35,288 bases of DNA, from positions 1 to 35,288 of the forward strand of contig CAJUKE010000030.1 in NCBI GenBank assembly GCA_910587075.1, written 5' to 3'. Made by a program: the position numbers and the translations under genes. The notes beneath the pieces were generated by a model. That model saw nothing but the letters and a program-made list of their open reading frames with translations. It searched no databases and was not told the origin of the DNA. Positions 9,849 through 17,893 of the stretch are shown here, piece by piece. This DNA is from an uncultured Muribaculaceae bacterium (GTDB taxonomy: Bacteria; Bacteroidota; Bacteroidia; Bacteroidales; Muribaculaceae). The first letter of the stretch is position 1; each line of letters opens with the position of its first letter.

Positions 9849-9880
9849 CAAAATTACGCGCTTTTTCCGAGACCGCCAAA
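9849..9880 (-). promoter_or_regulatory. Promoter of the tRNA gene
   Basis: On the minus strand TTTG (complement of 9877-9880), 20 bp, then TAATTTTG (complement of 9849-9856): a full match to the Bacteroidetes consensus, 44 bp upstream of the mature tRNA 5' end. The rest of 9805-10106 holds only the terminator at 10001-10036. Confidence 0.7.
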
Positions 9881-10000
9881 TTTTTCCCGCACTTTTTGAG
9901 AAAATTCGAAAAAACGACGTGCAACGACAAACAGCAGGGGGGCGAAGGTATAGCAATGGGGCGCACGGTTGCTTAGATATAAATGCGAATGAATATACAG

Positions 10001-10036
10001 CGAGCCCGCTGCTTCGCCGATGAAGCAGCGGGCTCG
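10001..10036 (-). terminator. Terminator of the three-gene envelope operon
   Basis: Perfect 15-bp stem, CGAGCCCGCTGCTTC at 10001-10015 with its complement at 10022-10036, around a 6-nt loop. It lies 70 bp past the stop of the minus-strand four-barrel gene. Confidence 0.7.
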
Positions 10037-10106
10037 TTATCGGGATGCGCGGCGGAGTGGAGAGGGCGCCGCGGTTGGTAAACGGGATATTATGCCGCGA
10101 CGGGCG

Positions 10107-12386
10107 TCAGAAGCGGTAGGAGGCTCCGAACATCAGGCGGCCAATGGCGGTGAAGCGCGAGGTGCTTTCGTAGTTCGGGGTTACGCGGTTCATGATGAAC
10201 GAGACGTTGGGCTCGATGTGCACGTCGATGTTGGCCGGGAGGTTGTAGCGGAACTGCACGCCGCCGCCAGCCGTAAGGCCCGCCTTGGAGTACTCCGCGT
10301 CGCTGAAGGCGATACCACCGCCAACGACTCCGATAATGTGGAATCGGCGCGACTCGTCGCGGGTGATGAGCGACGTTACGTTGAGGAGGTAATCGGCGCG
10401 GACTATACCGAGATTGAGGCGCTTGCTCGCATCGCTGTCGGGCATGAAGTCGTATGAGGCACCGAGGCGGAGACCCGACACGAGGGTGAACCAGCGCCCT
10501 ACGTTCACGTCGAGCGCGCCGTTGATGTTCCTTAGCCCGAGGTTGCCGCTGAACGCAGCCGGACCGACTGACAGGGAGGCGAAGTTATTGCGCCCCTCCA
10601 TAGGCGACTTGTAGATGGCATCGGCGGCGAAGGAGTCCTTGCGGCCCAGGCGGTAGGCCAGACCAGCCATAAGGCGCAGTCCGGGGTTCCACCCGTCGGA
10701 ATAAACGCCGGTCGACTTCATGGCCACGAACTGCGGCTCGATGAACAGCTCCAGTGCGTCGGAGAGGCGGAAAGCGCCGTGCAATCCGACCTTGGCTCCG
10801 AACATAGGCTTCACGGGGCCCTCGGTGTGCGCCATACCGCCGGTGATGCCGACCACGCCCGAGAGGTCAAACAGGCGGTCGGGGTTGAATCCGGCCATCG
10901 AGGTCGAGATGCTGAACATATAATCAGCCGAGAGACCAAGCGACACAAAGCGGGGTGAGTTGTTGAAAATCTCACCGTCGGCAGTGACGCGCCACGAGGA
11001 TACCGGGGTGAAACGCTTGCCGAAACCTACTGACCCGGCGGCGCCATAACCATAATTGCCTCTGAGGCGCTTCGAGGGCGCGCCCGACAGGGTGAGGAAA
11101 TAGTTGTTGGCCTTAAGGTATTCGCCGAGGCTCTCGGGATGGTCGTGGTAGAAGTTGCCGATAGTATAAGTGAGGCCCGCCATAACGGAACCCATGGGAG
11201 CGAGATAGCGCCCCTTGCCTGCGGCCTCTGAGAAGCCGCGTGTGAACATCTGCACCTGGGGCTCTATGTAAAGGCTCCAGTTGGGTGAGAGGCGGAACGA
11301 GGCCGTCAACCCTGCCTCAACGCCGGGATACAGCTTGCCGGACGACTCGTTGACATACCCGGCGCCCACGCCGAGGTTGAGGTTAAGGTTGAACACCTCG
11401 CTGGGTCGGTAGCCGCCGAACGCGTTGGTGATGTTCCACACATAGTCAAGCATACCGCTGGCAATGTAGCGGCGGTCAGGGTCGAGCCAGGGGGTCTTGT
11501 AGCGCCCGAACTGGGCCTTGATGCGGAGTCCGGCGGCTGAGGAGAACCACTTGCCGACATATATCTGCGCTTCGGGGCCAAGCGAGCTACGCGAGGCGTC
11601 GCGCAGGAAGGTGGAGGCACCTACACCGGCACCAAAGAATAGGTGGCTGTCGTCGACGTTGAGGAACGGCTGGGTGCCGTTGGCGCGCTCAGCCCCGCGG
11701 AGGAGCCTGTAGCCCAGCCCGACATAGAACGACATATCGGGGCGGAAGCGGCGCTCCTCGTCGGGAATGCCGCGGTACTTGGTACCTGCCGACATAGTAA
11801 GGCGCGGCTCCAGGTAGAGGTAGAGCGAACGGCTCACATTGAAGCGGGCCTGCAGCGAGGCGCGGATGCCGAGCTCGTTGCCCCACACACCCTCGCTCCT
11901 CTCACGCCGGTATTCGGCACCGATGCCGCCGACGAGTTCGAACCAGCGGCCAGAGCGGTGGCCCCGCAGCAGCGAGGTGAAGTTGAGCAGATAGTCGGCC
12001 GAGACGGCACCGAAGTAGGGGTACGGATTTCCGCGTTGCACCGACAGCGCTCCGGCGTTGAAGGCGACGCGCCAACCGTGAACCGGGGTCACCCAGTCGC
12101 CGAGCTGAAGTTCGAGCGCGGCCCCGGGGCGGGTGTGCAGTCCCCCCATCGACACCCCGGCGCCACCGCTCAGAAACAGGTGGTCGCCGAAGCGCTTGTT
12201 TTCGAACACGGGATTGCCGAGCGGCTTCTGCAGCACATGGTCCAGGGCGTTGAAGCCCGAGCGCACCGTGTCGTTGAGTTTGTAGGTCATCCTGGCATCA
12301 GCCTTCGACGGAGCGCAGAGCGCCACCGCCACAACCGCGGCCGCGGCCACGCGGCGTGCCAGGTTTCGGTATATCTTATTTTCCAT
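10107..12386 (-). CDS. Outer membrane protein with four tandem beta-barrel modules
   Basis: 759 residues from the ATG at 12386. A signal peptide follows (cationic start, Ala/Val-rich core, cleavage near SKADA). The remainder is four successive modules of about 175 residues, each with amphipathic strands. Two anchors recur: a D-Y-x-x-x-[FIV]-[TS] strand near residues 132, 314, 488 and 665, and an [LV]-x-[IL]-E-P strand near 192, 374, 548 and 724. Each module ends in a G-L-x-Y or G-A-S-Y-R-F strand, and the protein ends in Phe like an outer membrane porin. Each module resembles a DUF3575/OmpA-type 8-stranded barrel. The start lies inside the last codons of the upstream gene (11-bp overlap), implying translational coupling. 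An upstream TTG in frame would give a worse signal peptide. Function is unknown. Confidence 0.8.
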   Translation of the reverse strand: MENKIYRNLARRVAAAAVVAVALCAPSKADARMTYKLNDTVRSGFNALDHVLQKPLGNPVFENKRFGDHLFLSGGAGVSMGGLHTRPGAALELQLGDWVTPVHGWRVAFNAGALSVQRGNPYPYFGAVSADYLLNFTSLLRGHRSGRWFELVGGIGAEYRRERSEGVWGNELGIRASLQARFNVSRSLYLYLEPRLTMSAGTKYRGIPDEERRFRPDMSFYVGLGYRLLRGAERANGTQPFLNVDDSHLFFGAGVGASTFLRDASRSSLGPEAQIYVGKWFSSAAGLRIKAQFGRYKTPWLDPDRRYIASGMLDYVWNITNAFGGYRPSEVFNLNLNLGVGAGYVNESSGKLYPGVEAGLTASFRLSPNWSLYIEPQVQMFTRGFSEAAGKGRYLAPMGSVMAGLTYTIGNFYHDHPESLGEYLKANNYFLTLSGAPSKRLRGNYGYGAAGSVGFGKRFTPVSSWRVTADGEIFNNSPRFVSLGLSADYMFSISTSMAGFNPDRLFDLSGVVGITGGMAHTEGPVKPMFGAKVGLHGAFRLSDALELFIEPQFVAMKSTGVYSDGWNPGLRLMAGLAYRLGRKDSFAADAIYKSPMEGRNNFASLSVGPAAFSGNLGLRNINGALDVNVGRWFTLVSGLRLGASYDFMPDSDASKRLNLGIVRADYLLNVTSLITRDESRRFHIIGVVGGGIAFSDAEYSKAGLTAGGGVQFRYNLPANIDVHIEPNVSFIMNRVTPNYESTSRFTAIGRLMFGASYRF

Positions 12387-14451
12387 TTGTTTCCCCTCCA
12401 TTATCAAGTTCACCTTCGACATCTTCAATCAAGTCAGAGAGATCGCCATCGACCCGGGCCACATCGCGCAGCGAGCTGTCGAGCCTCAGGGCGTTCTCAA
12501 GATGCACCAGCGCTTCGAGGTAATTGTCGACGCGGTTAGCCGCCGTGGCCTTGATATATTCCTCCAAGGCCGAGTCGCCGAGTTTCTGAGCCTTCTGCCA
12601 AGCTGTTTCATTGTCCTTCAGCGCCAGGAGCAGTAGCACTTCGTTGAACGGCGAGTCCTCCGATATTTCCTGCATCACATCGACGTAGTGGCCGTTGAGC
12701 GCGGCGCAGTAAGCCTTACCCTTGTGGAACTCGGGAGTGTCGGGGAGATCGCACATCAGCGAGTCGGCCAGGCTGAAACGCATCTCGTTCATAGCGCTGG
12801 CGGCCATATCGAAACGGGAGTTCTCCGGGAGCTTGAGCCACGTCTTGGAGTCGGCGAAGAAGGGTTCGAGCACCGACTGGTCGGACCGCCCGTCGTTGAT
12901 CAGGAGCGCCGAGAGGTCGGTCGCGGCGGCGAGGAAGTCGGGGTGCACCTCAAGGGCGCGGCGCATAGCGGCCTCGCGGGCGGCGGAATCCTCCACCCCC
13001 TTGTAGTAGCGCCAGAAGTTGTACTTCGACATCTGGGAGGAGTTCGAGGCATACATGGCGGCGATTTCCTCGTCGTTGAGCGGGCGGTAGCGCGAAGTCA
13101 CAATCTGATAGCTCACCTTGCGGAGGCGGGGCAGGTAATGCTCCACGAGTAACGACTTGTAGAACGGGAGCCGGCGCATGCGTATCGACTGCGCGTCGGC
13201 CGAGCCGGGGTTGGAGGCAATCACCTTGGCCACGGCGTCGGCCTCGTCGGCGTGGCCGTCCTCGCGGAGCAGACGCTCAACCTCGCTCCATCCGGCCACC
13301 TGGGCGTCGGTCGACATCTGGGCGCCGCGGCGCAGATTCTCTGGCACCGACCGCAGAATCACATCCATGGCCGAGCCCATACGGTCGTTGGCCAACTGGA
13401 GGTTTTTGGCGTAGCTACCCTCAGGCGAGGCCGTGCCGGAAATCGTGAAGCTCTTAAGGGTCATATCGGGGTCGTTCTCGATGGCGCGGAACTCGCCGAG
13501 CATCGCCTCGATTTCGGAAGCGTTGTCGCCCAGCCCCATATCGAGGTTCGACTTGCCCACCTCGAACACCAGCTTCATATCCCCCTGGCTGTCGCGGAGG
13601 AACACCTCCGGCTGGGGGAGGTAGCGCTCGTCGGTCATCTCGTAGCCCTTAAGCGAGTACGAGAGGAAGCGCAGAGGGTTCACCGTGCCGCGGGCTATCA
13701 TAAAGGTGTCGGCGTATACCACCCGGTTGTAGTTCTCCATCGACGACATCACGACGCACATAAAGTCGTCCTTCGGATTCTTCACATACAGCGAGTCGGA
13801 AATTAGCACCACGTCGTCGGTGCGGCGGTTGGTGTGCTTCACTCCGCGGAACGGGGTGAGCGAGTCGAGTTTCTCATCCCAGTCGTACATACGGCGCTGC
13901 GTAATGGCGTAGCGGTAGCCGTCGAACACCACCGGTTTGAGGTAGTAGAGGTGGCGTTCGGTGACGTTGTAGATCGTCGGCTGGATGATCATACGCATAT
14001 TCGAGGAGAAGATTCTGTGTGGAATCTTAACGTGCTTCTTCAAGTAGATATAGTTACCTTTCACGTCAAGCTCAGCGGGGTCGATCACCAGCGCGTCGGA
14101 CTTGGCCTTGGCGACCACCATCACCTCCTCCAGCTCGTGGGTCTTCGGGAAAAGGGCCACCTGCATGGTGTGCCGCCCGTCGACGGGCACGGTGAGGTCC
14201 TCGCACCCGATGAGCGAGAACAGGAGGCTGCCGGTATCCTCGACCGATACGGTGAATTTACCCTCCATGTTGGTGGTGCCGATGAGATGGCCGGTTTCGG
14301 CATTTCGGATCGTGACACCTTCGAGGGGTTCGTTGGCGCCCTGACGGGCCACGGAGCCGCGGACGTTTATGGCTCGCGAAGCCGCGGGGAGCGCCCCCGC
14401 GAGCGACACAAGCAAAGTCAGGGCCGCCAGAATGGCATGTTTATGTCTCAT
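12376..14451 (-). CDS. Envelope protein: regulatory-like domain, OmpA-like segment, helical repeats
   Basis: 691 residues from the ATG at 14451; an in-frame TTG at 14466 is less likely because the signal peptide (MRHKHAILAALTLLVSLAGA) begins at the ATG. A carboxypeptidase-regulatory-like domain follows at about 28-113 (VRGSVARQGANEPLEGVTIR), the same fold found at the start of SusC/TonB receptors. An OmpA-like stretch with TASPEG lies near 331-366. The C-terminal half is helical with TPR-like repeats. No TonB barrel is attached. It sits 15 bp behind the DUF3575 gene and overlaps the four-barrel gene, so the three form one operon. The OmpA-like segment may touch peptidoglycan; that is inference. 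The TPR lipoprotein at 30950 shares the ASPEG segment. Confidence 0.75.
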   Translation of the reverse strand: MRHKHAILAALTLLVSLAGALPAASRAINVRGSVARQGANEPLEGVTIRNAETGHLIGTTNMEGKFTVSVEDTGSLLFSLIGCEDLTVPVDGRHTMQVALFPKTHELEEVMVVAKAKSDALVIDPAELDVKGNYIYLKKHVKIPHRIFSSNMRMIIQPTIYNVTERHLYYLKPVVFDGYRYAITQRRMYDWDEKLDSLTPFRGVKHTNRRTDDVVLISDSLYVKNPKDDFMCVVMSSMENYNRVVYADTFMIARGTVNPLRFLSYSLKGYEMTDERYLPQPEVFLRDSQGDMKLVFEVGKSNLDMGLGDNASEIEAMLGEFRAIENDPDMTLKSFTISGTASPEGSYAKNLQLANDRMGSAMDVILRSVPENLRRGAQMSTDAQVAGWSEVERLLREDGHADEADAVAKVIASNPGSADAQSIRMRRLPFYKSLLVEHYLPRLRKVSYQIVTSRYRPLNDEEIAAMYASNSSQMSKYNFWRYYKGVEDSAAREAAMRRALEVHPDFLAAATDLSALLINDGRSDQSVLEPFFADSKTWLKLPENSRFDMAASAMNEMRFSLADSLMCDLPDTPEFHKGKAYCAALNGHYVDVMQEISEDSPFNEVLLLLALKDNETAWQKAQKLGDSALEEYIKATAANRVDNYLEALVHLENALRLDSSLRDVARVDGDLSDLIEDVEGELDNGGETNGK

Positions 14452-14466
14452 ATTTCGTACTGCCAA

Positions 14467-15021
14467 TTATTTAAAGATATAAGCGAAGGAGAGCCCCAGA
14501 CGTATAGGCACGGGCACCACCTTGGAGAAATTCTTCGTGTCGGGCTTGTCGTCCCCCTTATAGTTGAAGGCGCTCACATGGGCCAGCCCCAGGCCGACCT
14601 CGACCTCCATATTCCAATGGTTGGCGAGCACGAGGGCGTAGCCGTAGGATATGCCCGCGGCCACGGCGTCGCCCTGGAAATGGCGTGTGGCATGGCGGAA
14701 ATTGAACGCGGCCGCCGTGGCCGACAGCGCGATGAAGTGGCGCGCCATGGGGCGATTGAACCAGTAGCGGAGCTCGGGCTCGACGCGGTAGTTGGTCCAG
14801 CGGGTGTCGAACACCGAAACGGAGAGCGGATTGGCCGCGAAAGCCAGTTGCAGCGAGAGGCGGCGGCTCAGCCTGGCCTCGACAGCCAGGTTGGGCGACA
14901 GCGCTACCCAGTCGACAGTGTTTGTTTTCAATGCCACGCGTTGCGCCTGAGCGTCGGGAGCGCAAAGAAGCGCCAACGTGACAAACAGCCCTGTTAAAAA
15001 TGCCTTTAAGAGTTTAGACAT
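14467..15021 (-). CDS. DUF3575 outer membrane barrel protein
   Basis: 184 residues with a clear signal peptide (MSKLLKAFLTGLFVTLALLCAPDAQAQ). The mature part starts with the DUF3575 signature ALKTNTVDWVALSPNLAVEA and continues with alternating strands (W-N-M-E-V-E-V-G-L-G-L) to an aromatic/basic end (FAYIFK), consistent with a small 8-stranded outer membrane barrel. DUF3575 proteins are common in Bacteroidales, often beside fimbrial or OmpA-like genes; no fimbrilin gene is present here. It is the first gene of the minus-strand operon. No perfect promoter box was found upstream. Confidence 0.85.
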   Translation of the reverse strand: MSKLLKAFLTGLFVTLALLCAPDAQAQRVALKTNTVDWVALSPNLAVEARLSRRLSLQLAFAANPLSVSVFDTRWTNYRVEPELRYWFNRPMARHFIALSATAAAFNFRHATRHFQGDAVAAGISYGYALVLANHWNMEVEVGLGLAHVSAFNYKGDDKPDTKNFSKVVPVPIRLGLSFAYIFK

Positions 15022-15271
15022 AGCGGTTGCTTAAATTGATATGTAAGAAGCCGGCAAACCGATGGGAGAGTGTGTATCAGAAACCGATGTGAATTGACTA
15101 ATGTGTGTAGAAACTGTAGAGTGTCCTAAAAATGCCACGCGAAATTAACACTTTTGAACGCAAAAACGGCGATAAAAACATAAAAAAATGCCAACACCAC
15201 ACCATTTTGCCTTAAAAAAGCGACTTTCTCGCATTCACACAAATTAACACGCCAAGGGCACTAATGGTTCA

Positions 15272-15340
15272 CTGCCCCCGTACAGAGGGGGCAGCTCCGG
15301 ACATTCCTCGCCGGGCATTCCGTTAGCGCCCGGGGCCGGA
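15272..15340. other. Nested hairpins between divergent operons
   Basis: CTGCCCCC (15272-15279) pairs with GGGGGCAG (15287-15294). Next, TCCGG (15296-15300) pairs with CCGGA (15336-15340) around an inner CCGGGC/GCCCGG stem (15311-15333). The structure ends 4 bp before the methyltransferase -33 element. The remaining 15022-15271 is A/T-rich and should hold the promoter of the minus-strand operon, but I could not pick it out. Confidence 0.4.
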
Positions 15341-15343
15341 AAG

Positions 15344-15375
15344 GTTGGCGGTTTGAGCGGGATTGCTTAACTTTG
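15344..15375 (+). promoter_or_regulatory. Promoter of the restriction-modification genes
   Basis: GTTG at 15344-15347, 20 bp, then TAACTTTG at 15368-15375, a full match for the -7 box, 34 bp before the methyltransferase ATG. Confidence 0.65.
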
Positions 15376-15409
15376 TAGAATATTTCCGACATCAAAACTC
15401 CGCCCCGAA

Positions 15410-16741
15410 ATGGCTAAAGAAAACATATCGCTCCACGCCGACTGCCTCGCAGCGCGCCAAATTCCAAATTATGCCGAAAAGTGCCCGCCGGTAGAGGGGG
15501 AACTGCGCATGCTCTCGCTCTTCTCAGGGTGCGGAGGCATGGACCTCGGCTTCGAGGGTGGCTTCATATGCCACCGACGCTCGGTGCCCGAAGGATCGCC
15601 GTGGATTCAGGAAGCGGTGAACCCCGACTGGGTCCTCCTGCGGCGCAACCGCTTCTCGACCGTGTTCGCCAACGACATCCTGAAGGAGGCCAAAGCCGCC
15701 TGGAGCAACTATATGGAGCGCTTCGGCAAAGACCCCGCCATATACCGTTTCCGCAGCATCGTGGAGCTCGTCAAGGAGCACCAGACGGGCCAGGAGGGTG
15801 TGTTTCCCGAAAATATCGACCTGGTGACCGGCGGTTTCCCCTGCCAGGACTTCTCCGTGGCGGGCAAGCGCGCGGGATTCGATTCGGGCAAGATGCACGA
15901 CGGCACCAAGCGCGAGGGTGACGCCCCTTCGGAGGAGACCCGCGGCAAGCTGTACTTTTGGATGAAGCAGGTAATCGACATCGTGAAGCCGAAGGTGTTC
16001 GTGGCCGAGAACGTAAAGGGGCTCGTAAGCCTCGGCGAGGCCAAGGAGATCATACAGCGCGACTTTTCGGGCGCCGACGGCAACGGCTACATCGTGCTCG
16101 ACCCGAAAGTGCTCCACGCCGGCGACTACGGCGTGCCCGAAACCCGCGAGCGCGTGATATTCATAGGGATACGCAAGGAGGCGCTCCGCCCCGAGGTTAG
16201 GGCCGAATACGAGCGCACCGGCCAGCTCCCCGCCGACCCCTACCCCGCTCCGACCCACAGCCACACTTCGCGCGGCGCCGAGGGACTGCTGCCGCCGGTA
16301 AGCTGCCGCGAGGTGTTCGCCTCGCTCCTGGAGCCGGAGGAGAGCGCCGACCGCTCGCAGCGCGACCACTCCAGGGCCAAATATATGGGGAGCCACTGCC
16401 AGGGGCAGAGCGAGATATCCATCGACGGCCTGGGACCGACCATACGCTCGGAGCACCACGGCAACATCGAATACCGCCGCCTGTCGGCCGAACACGGAGG
16501 CACTATGGCCGACGAGCTCGCCCGCGGCCTGCGCGAACGCCGACTGACGCCGCGCGAGTGCGCCCTGATCCAGACCTTCCCGCCCGACTACCCCTTCGTG
16601 ACCCCCGCCTCCGAGGCTCCGGCCCAGGCAAGCGTCAGCCCCTCGGGCGCCTACAAGGTGATCGGCAACGCCGTGCCCCCGATGCTCGCCTACAACATAG
16701 CCCGCCGCCTTCAGGAAGTGTGGCCCGTATACTTTGGATAA
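15410..16741 (+). CDS. DNA (cytosine-5-)-methyltransferase, type II R-M
   Basis: 443 residues, complete. It transfers a methyl group from SAM to C5 of cytosine in a specific DNA site. Motif I is LSLFSGCGGMDLGFEGGF (35-52). Motif IV is GGFPCQDFS with catalytic Cys145. Motif VI is ENVKG (200-204). Motif VIII is ETRERV (244-249) in place of the more usual QxRxR. Motifs IX/X are RRLTPRECALIQTFP (377-391) and GNAVPPMLAYNIA (419-431). The target-recognition region is roughly 260-375; the site cannot be read from it. An extra stretch between motifs I and IV (about 53-135) is longer than in minimal enzymes. The endonuclease gene follows after 21 bp. Codon use matches the neighbours, arguing against very recent acquisition. 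Confidence 0.93.
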   Translation: MAKENISLHADCLAARQIPNYAEKCPPVEGELRMLSLFSGCGGMDLGFEGGFICHRRSVPEGSPWIQEAVNPDWVLLRRNRFSTVFANDILKEAKAAWSNYMERFGKDPAIYRFRSIVELVKEHQTGQEGVFPENIDLVTGGFPCQDFSVAGKRAGFDSGKMHDGTKREGDAPSEETRGKLYFWMKQVIDIVKPKVFVAENVKGLVSLGEAKEIIQRDFSGADGNGYIVLDPKVLHAGDYGVPETRERVIFIGIRKEALRPEVRAEYERTGQLPADPYPAPTHSHTSRGAEGLLPPVSCREVFASLLEPEESADRSQRDHSRAKYMGSHCQGQSEISIDGLGPTIRSEHHGNIEYRRLSAEHGGTMADELARGLRERRLTPRECALIQTFPPDYPFVTPASEAPAQASVSPSGAYKVIGNAVPPMLAYNIARRLQEVWPVYFG

Positions 16742-16762
16742 CTGACTTAAACGACTCTCTCC

Positions 16763-17893
16763 ATGCCAGACAACAACCAACACGCCGCGGCGCCCTTCGA
16801 GGTATTACTTGCCAGGGCCACGGAATCGCTAAACGCCCGGGCGGCTGCCGACCCGCTGTTTCTCAAAGGCGCGAGCTCCTCGGAGGTTGAAGCCGCCGTG
16901 AGCGACGCCCTCCGCGAAAGCGCCGACGGCAACCCGTTCCATCCCGAAGACATACGTCTGGTGTCGGGCGCGAGGTTTCCCGACATAGTGATTGCCGGGC
17001 GGTTCGGAGTCGAGGTGAAGTCGACCATCCACGACCACTGGACCTCGACCGGGAGCAGCATCGTGGAGACAACCCGCGACCCGGCGGTCGACACCATAGC
17101 GCTGATGTTCGCCAAACTCGGGGGAGCGAGGGCCGAGTTCCGCTGCCGACCCTACTCCGATGTACTCAAAGAGATAGCCGTGACCCACTGCCCCCGCTAC
17201 CTCATTGATATGGACCAGGCGGCGGGCGACAGCATTTTCGACCGCATGGGCACCGACTACGATTCCTTCCGCACCGGAGGGAACGCCATCGCCACTGTGC
17301 GCGATTACTACCGCCGCAAGGCTCTGGCCGAAGGGAGGCACGAGATGCCCTGGTGGCTCGGCGATGCCCAGGATGATGCCGCGACCTCCGTGACGGTCGG
17401 ATTCTGGAAGGACCTCCCGCCATTGACCCGGGCCGACTACCAGGCGCGTATGTTCGCGCTCTTCCCCGAAGTGCTTAAAAGCGATTTCGACAACGCCTCG
17501 CTATGGCTCGTGACCACCAAGAGCGTGCTCAACGCACATATCCGCGACACGTTCACCGCCGGGGGCACCGTGAGCGAAATCAACGGCGAGCGGCTCGACA
17601 AGCCCGTGCCACAGATTTACAAACGGCTGATCGCCGCCGCGCCAAGGGCGCGCCGGCTCCTTGACGACCCCGAATTCCTATCCACCGAGGTAGCCGTGTT
17701 CAATCCGGCTCTCCTACCCGACGCCCCCGTAAGGCGCGACCCCCACGCCACCCCTTCACTTTTCGACCAGCCAGATAGTGGTAAGCCGGCAGAATCCCCT
17801 TTCGACTTATGGCTCGCGCAAATAGAGAAAGCCGCCGGAGACCGGCGGCTCAAAGAGTGGATTATCAAGGCTGTGGAACTCGCTCAGGAGTAG
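16763..17893 (+). CDS. Type II restriction endonuclease, PD-(D/E)XK fold, specificity unknown
   Basis: 376 residues. A PD-x9-EVK catalytic motif is visible: Pro73-Asp74 in RFPDIVIAGR, then Glu84 and Lys86 in FGVEVKST. This is the usual metal-binding core of restriction enzymes. The next residues, DHWTSTGSSIVETTR, look like a conserved recognition or active-site loop. With the methyltransferase just upstream this is best read as the cognate nuclease. I do not recognise the subfamily well enough to name a prototype. No control-protein gene is present. The stop overlaps the convergent acyl-CoA ligase stop by 10 bp, with no terminator between. Confidence 0.8.
   Translation: MPDNNQHAAAPFEVLLARATESLNARAAADPLFLKGASSSEVEAAVSDALRESADGNPFHPEDIRLVSGARFPDIVIAGRFGVEVKSTIHDHWTSTGSSIVETTRDPAVDTIALMFAKLGGARAEFRCRPYSDVLKEIAVTHCPRYLIDMDQAAGDSIFDRMGTDYDSFRTGGNAIATVRDYYRRKALAEGRHEMPWWLGDAQDDAATSVTVGFWKDLPPLTRADYQARMFALFPEVLKSDFDNASLWLVTTKSVLNAHIRDTFTAGGTVSEINGERLDKPVPQIYKRLIAAAPRARRLLDDPEFLSTEVAVFNPALLPDAPVRRDPHATPSLFDQPDSGKPAESPFDLWLAQIEKAAGDRRLKEWIIKAVELAQE

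Noticed and set aside
15022..15271. Possible promoter for the DUF3575 operon
   Set aside because: No minus-strand TAnnTTTG with a suitable -33 element was found, so none is called.
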